Translations under genes and position numbers: made by a program
Notes under the pieces: generated by a model
What the model was told of the DNA's origin: nothing
Seen by the model: only the letters and a program-made list of their open reading frames with translations
Database searches by the model: none
Shown: positions 24,105 to 33,741 of the stretch, piece after piece
Position numbering within the stretch: the stretch's first letter is position 1
Layout: every line of letters starts with the position of its first letter
Assembly (NCBI RefSeq): GCF_001423295.1
Contig: NZ_LMNG01000032.1
Span: forward strand, 124,001-188,000
Length of the DNA: 64,000 nucleotides
Source: Methylobacterium sp. Leaf112
GTDB lineage: Bacteria; Pseudomonadota; Alphaproteobacteria; Rhizobiales; Beijerinckiaceae
Direction: 5' to 3'

Positions 24105-24282
24105 CGGATGCCCCCTTCGTCATGTGCAATCGATCCCCAACCCCGGCCGGGGCGCCTCGGTTCAGATCGACGCTCCGCCCCGGCGCGCCATGGGCTGATT
24201 TGACCCGATCGCCCCCGGCGGCCACCATGCTAGCTTGCGCGTCCGGCGTCAGAGGACCACGGCGCCAGAGGAACCCGACACG

Positions 24283-26970
24283 ATGGCCGAGGCCGACCCG
24301 GCGACGTCCGGCGCGACACGCGCTTCCAGCCCGGGTGGTGCCACCACCGTCGGCGGCGCCGCCCTTCGCGGGCGCCTCGACCGCCTCGTCTCCTGGTCGC
24401 AGACGGCCGCGCTGTGGGAAGGCGCCTGGCCGATCCTGTGGCGCGGGCTCGGACTCGCCCTCGCCTTCCTCACCCTGTCCTGGCTCGGCCTGTGGCTCGA
24501 CCTCTCGCCGACGTGGCGCATGGTGGGGCTCGCCGCCTTCGGCCTCGCCCTCGTGGCCGCCCTCCTGCCGCTGGCGACCCTGCGGCGCCCGAGCCGGCGC
24601 GCTGCCCTGGCCCGCATCGACCGCGAGGCCGCCGGCCGCGACGGTGCCCTCGTCCACGGTCCGGCCTCGGCCATTGAGGATACCCTAGCGCTCGGCACCG
24701 CGGACCCCGCGACCCGGGCCCTGTGGGCCCTGCACCAGCGCCGGTCGGCCGAGGCGGTGGCCCGCCTGAAGGCCGCCCCGCCCCGGCCCGACATGCCCCG
24801 CCGCGATCCCTTCGCGCTGCGCGCCGCCCTCCTGGTGGCCGCCGTCGCCAGCCTGTTCGTCGCCGGGGCCGAGTGGCGCCAGCGCCTCGCGGGCGCCTTC
24901 GACTGGACCCTGCCGCCCCCGCCCGCCCCGAGCTTCCGGGTCGACGGCTGGATCGACCCGCCCCTCTACACCCGCCTGCCGCCCCTGGTGGTGACCATGA
25001 ACGGCACCGAGCAGCGCCTGCGCGCGCCGGTCAATTCCACCCTGATCATCCGCATCGCCGGCCACGGCGCGGCGACCCTCGACGCGAAATCCGGCCTGAC
25101 GGCGTTGCCGGCCCAAGCCCCGCAGGGGGACAAAGCCCCGCAGGCGAACAAGCCGCCGCACGCGGACCTGCGCGAGGACCGGTTCCGGCTCACGGGCGGC
25201 ACCGCCGAACTCACCATCGCGGCCGGCGGGGCGCCGCTCCAGCACCTCGTCGTCGAGACGATTCCCGACCTGCCGCCCGAGATCCGCCGCATCGGCGCCC
25301 TCGAGGTCAACACCCGCGGCACCTTCAACCTGACCTACCGGGCCAAAGACGATTACGGCATCGCGTCGGCCGAGGGGATCGTCGAGCCCCTGGCCGGCAC
25401 CCGCGCCCTGGTGCCGCCGCCGCGCATCGCGCTCGCGCTACCGGCCGACGCCGCCGGCGAGGCCGACACCAAGACCCTGGTCGATCTCACCGACAATCCG
25501 TGGTCGGGCGCCCGGGTGCGCCTCACCCTGGTGGCGAAGGACGAGGCCGGCCAGGAGGGCCGCACGGAGACGGCGGAGATCACCCTGCCGGCCCGCGTGT
25601 TCACCCAACCCCTGGCGCGGTCCCTGGCGGAGGAGCGCCGCCGCCTCATCACCGCCCCCGACGAGAGCCGGGGCCGGGTCCTCACCGCCCTCGACGCCCT
25701 CCTCATCGCGCCTGACCGCTTCACCCCGCAGCCGAGCGTGTTCCTCGGTCTCAAGACCGCATCGCGCCGCCTGCGCGCCGCCCGCAACGACGCGGCCCTG
25801 ATGGAGGTCGCCGACCTCCTGTGGGAGATGGCCCTCAAGATCGAGGACGGCGACCTCTCGGACGCCGAGAAGAGCCTGCGCGCGGCCCAGGACAACCTCA
25901 AGCAGGCCATCGAGCGCAACGCCCCCGACGAGGAGATCCAGAAGCTCACGGAGGATCTGAAGAAGGCCCTCGACACGTTCATGAAGAACATGGCCGAGCG
26001 CCAGAAGGAGAAGGGCCAGAAGCCCAAGGCCGACGGCCAGCCGCCGGCCCAAGGGGGCAAGACCGTGACCCCCGACGACCTCAACAAGATGCTGAAGGAC
26101 ATGGCCGACGCGATGAAGCGCGGCGACACGGCGGAGGCCCAGCGGCTCCTTGAGCAGCTGCGCGAGATCCTCGAGAACCTCCAGACCGCCGAGCCCGGCG
26201 GCAAGGCCGATCCGAGTTCGCGCGAGATGGCGAAGCAGGCCGACGAACTCGACAAGCTCTCCCGCGAGCAGCAGGAGCTGCGCGACCAGACCTTCAAGGA
26301 GGGCCAGGACAAGGAAGGCGGGTCCGGCCAGCCCCGGCCCGGTCAGCGCCCGCCGCGCGGTCAGCAGCAGCCCGGCCAGAAGGGCCAGCCGGGACAGGGC
26401 CAGCCGGGTCAGGGCCAGAACGGCGAAGGCCAGCAGGGCCAGGGTCAGAAGGGCCAGAAGGGTCAAGGACAGGGCGAGCGCCAGCAGGCACTGCGGGAGC
26501 GCCTCCAGGATCTGCAGCGCAAGATGAAGGACCTCGGCATGGAGGGCGAGGACGGCCTGTCCGAAGCCGAAGAGGCCATGCGCGAGGCCGAAGGGGCGCT
26601 GGGCCAGGGCCGCGAGGGCGAGGCCGTCGATGCACAGGGGCGTGCCCTCGACGGGCTCAAGCGCGGCGCCGAGGGCATGCAGAAGCAGATGCAGGAGATG
26701 GCGGAGGGCGAAGGCGAGGGGGACGGCCAGCAGGAGGGGGGGCAGAACCCGAGTCAGCAGGGCCAGGCGGGCAACAGCGAGAACGACCCCCTTGGGCGTC
26801 CCAACAAGGGGCGCAACATGACGAGCGGCAACGCCCGGGTGCCCACCGCCGACGAATCCGCCGTCCAGCGCACCCGCCGGATCCTCGAGGAGCTGCGGCG
26901 CAAGCTCGGCGACCCGAGCCGCCCGCGCGAGGAGCTCGACTATTTCGAGCGCCTGCTGCGCCGGAACTGA
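24283..26970 (+). CDS. TIGR02302 family (DUF4175) membrane protein
   Basis: ~895-residue protein of a family common in alphaproteobacteria; function unknown. Two N-terminal membrane helices (~55-105), another near 185-205, then a periplasmic beta-rich part (VDGWIDPPLYTRLPPLVVTM, later TYRAKDDYGIASAEGI). The last third is helical with many Glu/Lys/Gln and a long GQ-rich stretch (QPGQGQPGQGQNGEGQQGQG, about 695-740). It ends NARVPTADESAVQRTRRILE...DYFERLLRRN, a family signature. ATG 24283 has AGAGGA upstream. Confidence 0.85.
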   Translation: MAEADPATSGATRASSPGGATTVGGAALRGRLDRLVSWSQTAALWEGAWPILWRGLGLALAFLTLSWLGLWLDLSPTWRMVGLAAFGLALVAALLPLATLRRPSRRAALARIDREAAGRDGALVHGPASAIEDTLALGTADPATRALWALHQRRSAEAVARLKAAPPRPDMPRRDPFALRAALLVAAVASLFVAGAEWRQRLAGAFDWTLPPPPAPSFRVDGWIDPPLYTRLPPLVVTMNGTEQRLRAPVNSTLIIRIAGHGAATLDAKSGLTALPAQAPQGDKAPQANKPPHADLREDRFRLTGGTAELTIAAGGAPLQHLVVETIPDLPPEIRRIGALEVNTRGTFNLTYRAKDDYGIASAEGIVEPLAGTRALVPPPRIALALPADAAGEADTKTLVDLTDNPWSGARVRLTLVAKDEAGQEGRTETAEITLPARVFTQPLARSLAEERRRLITAPDESRGRVLTALDALLIAPDRFTPQPSVFLGLKTASRRLRAARNDAALMEVADLLWEMALKIEDGDLSDAEKSLRAAQDNLKQAIERNAPDEEIQKLTEDLKKALDTFMKNMAERQKEKGQKPKADGQPPAQGGKTVTPDDLNKMLKDMADAMKRGDTAEAQRLLEQLREILENLQTAEPGGKADPSSREMAKQADELDKLSREQQELRDQTFKEGQDKEGGSGQPRPGQRPPRGQQQPGQKGQPGQGQPGQGQNGEGQQGQGQKGQKGQGQGERQQALRERLQDLQRKMKDLGMEGEDGLSEAEEAMREAEGALGQGREGEAVDAQGRALDGLKRGAEGMQKQMQEMAEGEGEGDGQQEGGQNPSQQGQAGNSENDPLGRPNKGRNMTSGNARVPTADESAVQRTRRILEELRRKLGDPSRPREELDYFERLLRRN

Positions 26971-27261
26971 GCGGTCCCCCGCTCTTTCCGGGCCAGCGCG
27001 GTGTGGTGAGGCGCGGACAACGCCGCCTCGTCAGGAAATGATCGCCGTTTCGCAGAGGGGGCCCGTCGCGCTCCACGCCGACCGCGACGCGTTGTCGGAC
27101 ATTGATCCGCGCAATTTCGCCCTCGCGACCGATGCCGAAATCCCGGCCCCTGGGCGGCGACGGAGCCGAAGTCCATATGGGGAGCGTGCCGTCGTGTCGG
27201 CGCTCGGCCCCCTGTTCCGATCGGCGCGCCGACGCCCCAGCCGCGAGATCCTGACCCCGTG

Positions 27262-27447
27262 ATGTCCTCCAACACCCTCGTTCTCCTCGCCTGCGCGGCG
27301 GTGGCCGTCGTGCTGCTGCTCGGCCTCGTCAACATGATGCGGGGCGGCAGCGCCAACGTCTCGCAGAGGCTCATGCGCCTGCGCGTCCTGCTGCAATTCG
27401 TGGCCATCGTCCTGATCATGGGCGTGGTGTGGTGGCGCTCGACCTGA
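27262..27447 (+). CDS. twin-transmembrane HIG1-domain protein
   Basis: 61-residue membrane protein with two helices (LVLLACAAVAVVLLLGLVNM and FVAIVLIMGVVWW) around a basic loop with QRLMRLRVLLQF, the HIG1 pattern (QxxMRxRVxxQ). Relatives in mitochondria tune cytochrome oxidase; bacterial function is open. It regularly precedes the corrinoid adenosyltransferase/etf genes in this order. ATG 27262; the preceding GTG is in frame but not needed. Confidence 0.85.
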   Translation: MSSNTLVLLACAAVAVVLLLGLVNMMRGGSANVSQRLMRLRVLLQFVAIVLIMGVVWWRST

Positions 27448-27598
27448 TCGTTCCGGTCCCGGCGGGATCCCCCGGGGTGTGGCGGGGAGGTCTCACCGCC
27501 GGTCTATCGGGGAGGATGGGGCGGATTAAGCGGTCCGTGGCCTGACGCGGCTCCGTGGCCCCGTGCTAGACAGGCCCACTACAACCGGATCGGTCCCG

Positions 27599-28213
27599 AT
27601 GCTTTCCAACTCGTCCCGTCTGCTCGCCGGCGCCCTCGCCCTGGCCGCCGTCCCGGTCCAGGCCGCCGATCTGCGCGGCGGATCGATGCCGGCCGCCTAC
27701 GCGGCCCCGGTCAAGCCCATGAGCTTCGTCTCGGAGGTCCGCATCGGCGGCGCCGTGCAGGACCCCGGCAGCGCCGAGCGCGACACCAACAACATCAACG
27801 GCGAGATCCTGTTCGCCAAGCCGCTGGTGAGCCTCGATCCGTTCTGGCAGGCCTTCGTGCCGCGTCCCACCGCGGGCGGCAGCTACAATTTCGGCGGCCG
27901 CACCAGCTACGCCTATCTCGGCGCGACCTGGACCGTGGACCTGTTCCCGCAGACCTTCAACAACATCGTCTTCCTCGAAGGCTTCTTCGGCGCCGCCGCC
28001 CATAACGGCCACACCGGCCTGAAGGCCACCACGCCGCCCGGCTTCAATTCCCTCGGCTGCAGTCCGCTGTTCCGCGAGGCCGCCGCCCTCGGCTTCCGCC
28101 TCAGCGAGCGTTGGAGCATCATGGCCACCGTCGAGCACATGTCGAACGCAGGCCTGTGCAGCAACAACCGCGGCCTGACCAATTACGGCGGCAAGATCGG
28201 TTACACGTTCTGA
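27599..28213 (+). CDS. acyloxyacyl hydrolase / PagL-like lipid A 3-O-deacylase
   Basis: Outer-membrane beta-barrel, ~204 residues. Signal peptide MLSNSSRLLAGALALAAVPV cleaved after QA, then strands rich in aromatic residues. The C-terminal ATVEHMSNAGLCSNNRGLTN, ending in GYTF, carries the His-x-Ser-Asn motif of PagL-type deacylases and the terminal Phe of outer-membrane proteins. Likely removes a 3-O-linked acyl chain of lipid A. It lies between the HIG1 gene and the adenosyltransferase gene, which interrupts the commoner order. Confidence 0.82.
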   Translation: MLSNSSRLLAGALALAAVPVQAADLRGGSMPAAYAAPVKPMSFVSEVRIGGAVQDPGSAERDTNNINGEILFAKPLVSLDPFWQAFVPRPTAGGSYNFGGRTSYAYLGATWTVDLFPQTFNNIVFLEGFFGAAAHNGHTGLKATTPPGFNSLGCSPLFREAAALGFRLSERWSIMATVEHMSNAGLCSNNRGLTNYGGKIGYTF

Positions 28214-28311
28214 CCTGAGCGGATCCAGGGACACGTCCGCCGGATTCCGGTGCCCGAAGGATCGACCGGCCGGGCTCGGGCGTTTCCCGGGATCTCTCTG
28301 TTCCCCGGGGC

Positions 28312-28914
28312 ATGCCTGCCCCTCCGACGATCGGACAGCCCGTGGTCACGCTCAACCGCATCTACACCCGCACGGGCGACAAGGGCTCGACGGCCCTGGC
28401 CAGCGGCGAGCGCCGCTCGAAGGCGGATCTGCGCATCGAGACCTACGGCACGGTGGACGAGACCAATGCCTGCATCGGCCTCGTCCGGCTCCATGCCGAA
28501 CCGGCTTTGGATACGATGCTGGGCCTGATCCAGAACGACCTGTTCGACCTCGGCGCCGACCTCGCCACGCCCGAGACCGGCACGCCCCTGCCCTACGAGC
28601 CCCTGCGCATGGTCGACGCCCAGGTGAAGCGCCTGGAAGCCGACATCGACACCTTGAACGCGCACCTGTCGCCCCTGAAATCCTTTGTGCTGCCCGGCGG
28701 CTCGGCGGCCTCCGCCGCCCTGCACCTCGCCCGCACCGTCTGCCGCCGGGCCGAGCGGCTGGCCGTGGCCCTCGCGGCGACGGAGGGCGAGGTTGTCTCG
28801 GCGCCGGCCCTGCAATACCTCAACCGCCTGTCGGACTTCCTGTTCGTGGCGAGCCGCACGGCCAACGCCAACGGCGCCGACGACGTGCTGTGGGTGCCGG
28901 GCAAGAACCGCTGA
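28312..28914 (+). CDS. PduO-type corrinoid adenosyltransferase
   Basis: Makes adenosylcobalamin from cob(I)alamin and ATP; trimeric, cytoplasmic. ~200 residues. The N-terminal ATP motif YTRTGDKGSTALASG and helix segment ETYGTVDETNACIGL are diagnostic, as are VLPGGSAASAALHLARTVCR and LNRLSDFLFVASR. Adenosylcobalamin would serve methylmalonyl-CoA and ethylmalonyl-CoA mutases in a methylotroph (inference). ATG 28312 is used; GTG 28342 gives the more typical MVTLNRIYTRTG start. Confidence 0.93.
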   Translation: MPAPPTIGQPVVTLNRIYTRTGDKGSTALASGERRSKADLRIETYGTVDETNACIGLVRLHAEPALDTMLGLIQNDLFDLGADLATPETGTPLPYEPLRMVDAQVKRLEADIDTLNAHLSPLKSFVLPGGSAASAALHLARTVCRRAERLAVALAATEGEVVSAPALQYLNRLSDFLFVASRTANANGADDVLWVPGKNR

Positions 28915-29391
28915 TCGGATCATCGCTGATCCGATCGCGGGCGGCACGCCGTCCCGGTCCGTGCCGGATTCTCACATCCGCTGACTGCCTCTTTTCGAAA
29001 TCCGCACTGAGCCGGCGTGGAGCACGACAGGCCCGCTCTCCTTTCAGGAGAGGGGGCCCGCGCATCCCGCGCGATGCGTGAAGGCCATCGCCTTTCGGGA
29101 GGTGAGACCGGCGCGTCCCGCGGGAGGTACGAAGGCCGTCGCCACGGGTGGAGGGCCGTCTCGCGATGCCTGGACGGCGACTCGGTCCGCCCCCGGAAGC
29201 GCGGCTCGGTGAATTCATCGGGTCCCCCGGCGCGGGGTGCGTCCCCGCACGTGCGTTGACAAGGCCGAAACCTCGTCGTTACGGTCCGCCGCCTCAAATG
29301 AGAGGGTTCTGGATCGCCGGACGTGCCGGGGGTCCTCCGCGCGCCGCGCCGGCCCTCCCCAAAAACATCCGCGCGGAGGATAGTGACCGCC
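28915..29391. other. non-coding region before etfB with a ~51-nt imperfect tandem repeat
   Basis: 477 bp with no supported gene. 29041-29091 and 29092-29143 are two imperfect copies sharing CTTTC(A/G)GGAG, CGC(A/G)TCCCGCG and GAAGGCC(A/G)TCGC. The rest probably holds the etf promoter and leader; GGAGGA at 29375 serves etfB. Confidence 0.6.
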
Positions 29392-30141
29392 ATGAAGGTT
29401 CTGGTGCCCGTCAAGCGGGTCGTCGATTACAACGTGAAGATCCGGGTCAAGGCGGACGGCTCGGGCGTGGATCTGGCCAACGTCAAGATGTCCATGAACC
29501 CCTTCGACGAGATCGCCGTCGAGGAGGCCATCCGGCTGAAGGAGAAGGGCAAGGTCACGGAGATCGTGGCGGTGTCCATCGGCCCGCAGCAGGCGCAGGA
29601 GACCCTGCGCACGGCCCTCGCCATGGGCGCCGACCGTGCCATCCTGGTGAAGACCGACGGGCTCGTGGAGCCCCTCGCCGTGGCCAAGATCCTCAAGGCC
29701 CTGGTGGACAAGGAGGGCCCGGAGCTCGTCATCCTCGGCAAGCAGGCCATCGACGACGATTCCAACCAGACCGGCCAGATGCTGGCCGCCCTCCTCGACT
29801 GGCCGCAGGGTACCTTCGCCTTCCGGGTCGAGTTCGGCGACGGCGCCATCGACGTGACCCGCGAGGTCGACGGCGGCCTGCAGACCGTGAGCCTCAAGCT
29901 GCCGGCCATCGTCACCACGGACCTGCGCCTCAACGAGCCGCGCTACGCGAGCTTGCCCAACATCATGAAGGCGAAGAAGAAGCCCCTGGAGGAGCTGACT
30001 CCCGATGCGCTGGGCATCGACGTCACCCCCCGGATCACGGTGCTGAAGACCGTCGAGCCCGCTGGCCGCAAGGCGGGCGTCAAGGTCGAGTCGGCCAAGG
30101 CCCTGGTCGAAAAGCTCAAGGTCGAAGCCGGGGTCATCTGA
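29392..30141 (+). CDS. etfB: electron transfer flavoprotein beta subunit
   Basis: Small subunit of the soluble ETF that takes electrons from acyl-CoA dehydrogenases to ETF:quinone oxidoreductase. 249 residues. Starts MKVLVPVKRVVDYNVKIRVK; AMP-binding region near 120-135 with KQAIDDDSNQTGQMLAALLD; recognition loop DLRLNEPRYASLPNIMKAKK near 182-200. ATG 29392 is fixed by homology to all ETF-beta. Followed by etfA after 96 bp. Confidence 0.97.
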   Translation: MKVLVPVKRVVDYNVKIRVKADGSGVDLANVKMSMNPFDEIAVEEAIRLKEKGKVTEIVAVSIGPQQAQETLRTALAMGADRAILVKTDGLVEPLAVAKILKALVDKEGPELVILGKQAIDDDSNQTGQMLAALLDWPQGTFAFRVEFGDGAIDVTREVDGGLQTVSLKLPAIVTTDLRLNEPRYASLPNIMKAKKKPLEELTPDALGIDVTPRITVLKTVEPAGRKAGVKVESAKALVEKLKVEAGVI

Positions 30142-30237
30142 CCCCGCCTCCTAACCTCTCCTCGCCCTCCCCCGTGTGAGGCCCGGCGCCGCGACGGCGA
30201 CGGGCCCCCGGCCCCGACACTTCCCGAGGTCCCCCGA

Positions 30238-31191
30238 ATGGCCACCCTCCTCTACATCGAGCACGACAACGGTGCGGTTCGCGATGCGAGCCTGAAGGCC
30301 CTCACCGCCGCCGCCCAACTCGGCGCGCCCGTCCACGTCCTGGTGCTGGGCTCCGGCGGCCGCACGGCCGCCGAGGCCGCCGCCAAGCTGGAGGGCGTCG
30401 AAAAGGTGCTGCTCTCCGAGGACGCCGTCTACGACCACGCGCTGGCCGAGCCCACCGCCGCCGGGATCGCCGCCCTCGCGGGCGCCTACGACGTGGTCAT
30501 CGCCGCCGCCTCGACCACGGGCAAGAACGTGCTGCCGCGGGTCGCCGCCCTCCTCGACGTGGCCCAGATCTCCGACATCATCACGGTGGTCTCGCCAGAC
30601 ACGTTCGAGCGGCCGATCTACGCCGGCAACGCCATCCAGACCGTGCAGGCGAAGGAGCCCAAGAAGGTCATCACCGTCCGCACGGCCGCGTTCAAGGCCG
30701 CCGTCGAGGGTGGGGCCGCCGCCGCCGTCGAGGCCGTCTCGGGGGCCGCGCCGGCCGCCGGCGGATCGACCTTCAAGGGCGAGGAGATCGCGAAATCCGA
30801 CCGTCCGGAACTCGCCGCCGCGCGCATCATCGTCTCGGGCGGCCGGTCGCTGGGCTCGGCCGACAAGTTCAAGGAGCTCATCGAGCCCCTGGCCGACGCC
30901 CTGGGCGCGGCGGTCGGCGCCTCGCGCGCGGCGGTCGATGCGGGCTACGCCCCCAACGACTGGCAGGTCGGTCAGACCGGCAAGGTGGTGGCCCCCGACC
31001 TCTACGTGGCGGTGGGCATCTCGGGCGCGATCCAGCACCTCGCCGGCATGAAGGACTCGAAGGTCATCGTCGCCATCAACAAGGACGAGGACGCGCCGAT
31101 CTTCCAGGTGGCGGATTACGGCCTCGTCGGCGACCTGTTCCAGGTGGTGCCCGACTTCCAGGCCGAGCTGGTCAAGGCCAAGGGGCAGTAG
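30238..31191 (+). CDS. etfA: electron transfer flavoprotein alpha subunit
   Basis: FAD-carrying subunit of ETF, 317 residues. The N-terminal ETF domain is followed by the C-terminal FAD-binding domain from ~195: GGRSLGSADKFKELIEPLAD, YAPNDWQVGQTGKVVAPDLY, and GISGAIQHLAGMKDSKVIVA with NKDEDAPIFQVADYGLVGD. Works with etfB just upstream and with the 3-hydroxyacyl-CoA dehydrogenase downstream in fatty-acid or PHB-type metabolism. Confidence 0.97.
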   Translation: MATLLYIEHDNGAVRDASLKALTAAAQLGAPVHVLVLGSGGRTAAEAAAKLEGVEKVLLSEDAVYDHALAEPTAAGIAALAGAYDVVIAAASTTGKNVLPRVAALLDVAQISDIITVVSPDTFERPIYAGNAIQTVQAKEPKKVITVRTAAFKAAVEGGAAAAVEAVSGAAPAAGGSTFKGEEIAKSDRPELAAARIIVSGGRSLGSADKFKELIEPLADALGAAVGASRAAVDAGYAPNDWQVGQTGKVVAPDLYVAVGISGAIQHLAGMKDSKVIVAINKDEDAPIFQVADYGLVGDLFQVVPDFQAELVKAKGQ

Positions 31192-31389
31192 GACCGCCGA
31201 CGAGGGCGGCCGCGCCCAAGGGTCCGGCAAGGGTCCGGCGCGAGAATAACGGTCTCCGCCGGGCTGCCCTCGGGTTGGAAATGGTCTAAGATTCTGGTGC
31301 GACGCGCGTTTTCATAGCCGCAGACCTACCTGCCGCCGGGTCGCTCCGGCGGTGGGCGTGAAGCGCCTCGGGGGTTTGGATTCACCGCA

Positions 31390-32271
31390 ATGGGCATCGA
31401 TATCAGGACCGTCGGGATCGTCGGCGCCGGGCAGATGGGCAGCGGCATCGCCCATGTCTGCGCCATGGCGGGTCTCGACGTCCGGTTGAACGACCGCGAT
31501 CCCGCCCGCATCCGTAGCGGGCTGGCCACCATCGACGGCAACCTCGCCCGTCAGGTCGCCAAGGGCACGATCCCCGAGGAGCAGCGCCGCAGCGCCGTCG
31601 GCCGCATCGTCGGGGCGGAAAGCTTCGACGACCTCGCGCCGTGCGACCTCGTCATCGAGGCGGCGACGGAGGACGAGACCACCAAGCGCCAGATCTTCAG
31701 CACCTTGTGCGCCTCCCTGCGCCCCGAGGCCCTGGTCGCCACCAACACCTCGTCCATCTCGATCACCCGGCTCGCCGCGTCCACGGACCGGCCCGAGCGG
31801 TTCATCGGCATCCACTTCATGAACCCCGTGCCGGTGATGCAGCTCGTGGAGCTCATCCGCGGCATCGCCACGGAAGACCCGACCTACGAATCCGCCAAGG
31901 CGTTCATCGCCAAGCTCGGCAAGACCTCGACCATGTCGGAGGATTTTCCGGCCTTCATCGTCAACCGCATCCTGCTGCCGATGATCAACGAGGCGATCTA
32001 CACCCTCTACGAGGGCGTCGGCTCGGTGGAATCCATCGACACGGCGATGAAGCTCGGCGCGAACCACCCCATGGGGCCGCTCCAGCTCGCCGACTTCATC
32101 GGCCTCGACACCTGCCTGTCGGTGATGCAGGTGCTCTACGAGGGGCTGGCCGATTCGAAGTACCGCCCCTGCCCGCTTCTGGTGAAGTACGTCGAGGCCG
32201 GCTGGCTCGGCCGCAAGGTGAAGCGCGGCTTCTACGATTACCGCGGCGAGACGCCGGTCCCCACCCGCTGA
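31390..32271 (+). CDS. hbdA: 3-hydroxybutyryl-CoA dehydrogenase
   Basis: NAD(P)-dependent oxidation/reduction of 3-hydroxybutyryl-CoA, 293 residues. Rossmann fold VGIVGAGQMGSGIAHVCAMA at residues 8-27, catalytic His in FIGIHFMNPVPVMQLVELI near 140, and helical C-terminal domain with FPAFIVNRILLPMINEAI and HPMGPLQLADFIGLDTCL. 198 bp after etfA on the same strand; the trio is conserved in Hyphomicrobiales. Confidence 0.95.
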   Translation: MGIDIRTVGIVGAGQMGSGIAHVCAMAGLDVRLNDRDPARIRSGLATIDGNLARQVAKGTIPEEQRRSAVGRIVGAESFDDLAPCDLVIEAATEDETTKRQIFSTLCASLRPEALVATNTSSISITRLAASTDRPERFIGIHFMNPVPVMQLVELIRGIATEDPTYESAKAFIAKLGKTSTMSEDFPAFIVNRILLPMINEAIYTLYEGVGSVESIDTAMKLGANHPMGPLQLADFIGLDTCLSVMQVLYEGLADSKYRPCPLLVKYVEAGWLGRKVKRGFYDYRGETPVPTR

Positions 32272-32296
32272 GGCGGCGCCTCGCGTCGGTGGTGCG

Positions 32297-32677
32297 GTGA
32301 CGCTGAGCTACACCCGCGCGGGGTCGGGCTGGGTCGCGGCGATCGGCCCGATCCGCCTCCACCTCGACGACCGGAACGGGGCGGTGCACCCCGCCCAGGC
32401 CGCCGTGGCGGACGCCATGGCGGGTTCACTGCCTGAGCTACGCGCGACGGCGGCGGCCTATCTCGATCTGTTCGTGGACCGGCACAAGGCCTGCGGCGAC
32501 GACGCGGCGGCATGGTGGCTGGACGAAGTCGAGTTCCGCGACCATCCGGCGTCGGACCCCCTCGTCTACGCCCTGCACTTCACCCTCGCGGGCGACGAGG
32601 GCGGCCTCTGGACCGTCGACATGCGCGTCGGCGTGGACGGGCACCGGCCGATCCGGTTCGAGCGGCGGCAGGGGTGA
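32297..32677 (+). CDS. small hypothetical protein
   Basis: 126 residues, GTG start, 25 bp after hbdA and so probably in the same transcript. No signal peptide or membrane helix. Acidic, with RLHLDDRNGAVHPAQAAVAD, a Trp pair (AAAWWLDEVEF) and a C-terminal LWTVDMRVGVDGHRPIRFER. Family not recognised. Codon use matches neighbours, so likely real. Confidence 0.6.
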   Translation: MTLSYTRAGSGWVAAIGPIRLHLDDRNGAVHPAQAAVADAMAGSLPELRATAAAYLDLFVDRHKACGDDAAAWWLDEVEFRDHPASDPLVYALHFTLAGDEGGLWTVDMRVGVDGHRPIRFERRQG

Positions 32678-32696
32678 TGCGGATGGGCCTTCGGCG

Positions 32697-33278
32697 TCAG
32701 GCCTCCTCGCCCGGCTCAGGCGGCACGCCGTACACCCGCGCGTAGAGGTCGGCGGTCGGCTCGATCTCGACGGCGCCAGTTTCCCCCGGGCCGTAGATGC
32801 CCGCGACGGCGAACTGCCAGGCCTCCTCGAACCCGACGATGTCGAACGACAGGGTCGGGAAGCGGCCGTGCAGTGCCGTGAACACCGGTGCGGGAAAGCT
32901 CCAGGCCGTGGCGATACAGAACTCCAGCACGGCGGTGCCGTCCCGGTGCCACGCCGTCTCCGTGTAGGCCTCCGCGTTGCGCTGGGTGCCCCAGTGCTCC
33001 AAGAGCCAGGCGGTTTGTTCGGGATAGGCGGTGAGCGAGGCCGGCATCGGCAGGATGCGGTTGAAGTCCATCGCCAGGAGCGGCGGCTCGACGGGCGGCG
33101 ACGCGCCCGGTTCACACCCTCGGAAGAGGCCGCGCAGGCGCGCCAGCAAGCCCGGGACGGGCGAGGCCAGGGCGGGACGCCGGGGCGGATCCACCGCCAC
33201 CACCATCAGCGCCCGGAACGCCGCCACCGCTTCCGCGGGGCCGCGGACCGTGCAGCGCGTCGTGACGTGGTTGGTCAT
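32697..33278 (-). CDS. YubB-like ferredoxin-fold protein (DUF1281-type)
   Basis: ~193 residues. The start MTNHVTTRCTVRGPAEAVAA, the core MDFNRILPMP near 70-80, WLLEHWGTQRNAEAYTETAW, and FCIATAWSFPAPVFTALHGR follow the pattern of the plasmid protein YubB and related ferredoxin-like-domain proteins (N-H-V, F-N-x-I-x-P-M-P, W-G-T, T-A-W-S-x-P). No enzyme role is known. Such proteins are more often on plasmids or phages. Convergent with the preceding hypothetical gene. Confidence 0.72.
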   Translation of the reverse strand: MTNHVTTRCTVRGPAEAVAAFRALMVVAVDPPRRPALASPVPGLLARLRGLFRGCEPGASPPVEPPLLAMDFNRILPMPASLTAYPEQTAWLLEHWGTQRNAEAYTETAWHRDGTAVLEFCIATAWSFPAPVFTALHGRFPTLSFDIVGFEEAWQFAVAGIYGPGETGAVEIEPTADLYARVYGVPPEPGEEA

Positions 33279-33312
33279 GCCGGACGCATCCCGCCTGCCG
33301 TCGATCCCAACG

Positions 33313-33345
33313 AAAAAGGCCGGCCCACGGGTGCGGGGCCGGCCT
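33313..33345 (-). terminator. intrinsic terminator for the 94-residue gene
   Basis: AGGCCGGCCC / GGGCCGGCCT 10-bp stem with a 9-nt loop. On the minus strand it is followed by TTTTT (33313-33317), just beyond the stop at 33364. Confidence 0.85.
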
Positions 33346-33363
33346 CTGGTTCGGTCCGAGCGA

Positions 33364-33648
33364 TCAGCGCGCGGAGTTCGTGGACGGCTGGGTGTTGGCC
33401 GGGACGGTGCTGCCGGTGCTGGCGGGCATGTCCGACTTCAGGCCGTTGTTCGCCTGGCCGGGGGCGGCCGGGTTCTGGGCGCCGGCCCGGGTCTGCGACG
33501 CGTAGTCCGGCGGGGACTGCGAGCCCTGCCAGGTCATCAGGCCGACGATGGCCACCGCCAGGAGCGCAAGGCTCCCCAGCAGGACGGCGAGGACCGGCTT
33601 GCCCTTCTTGCCCTGGCGGGAATCCTGTCCGTGAAGCTGCTCTGCCAT
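33364..33648 (-). CDS. small single-pass membrane hypothetical protein
   Basis: 94 residues: basic N-terminus (DSRQGKKGKP), one membrane helix (VLAVLLGSLALLAVAIVGLM), and a Ser/Pro/Gln/Asn-rich probably periplasmic tail. GAGAGG precedes ATG 33648 and an intrinsic terminator follows, so it is a real monocistronic unit. Function unknown. Confidence 0.72.
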   Translation of the reverse strand: MAEQLHGQDSRQGKKGKPVLAVLLGSLALLAVAIVGLMTWQGSQSPPDYASQTRAGAQNPAAPGQANNGLKSDMPASTGSTVPANTQPSTNSAR

Positions 33649-33741
33649 GTGACCTCTCGTGGATGGCGCCCAGGGCGAATCGCCCGGACGCGTGACTGTG
33701 TTCGGAGGTCAAACGCCGGGTCGGATCGGGAGTTCCTGCGC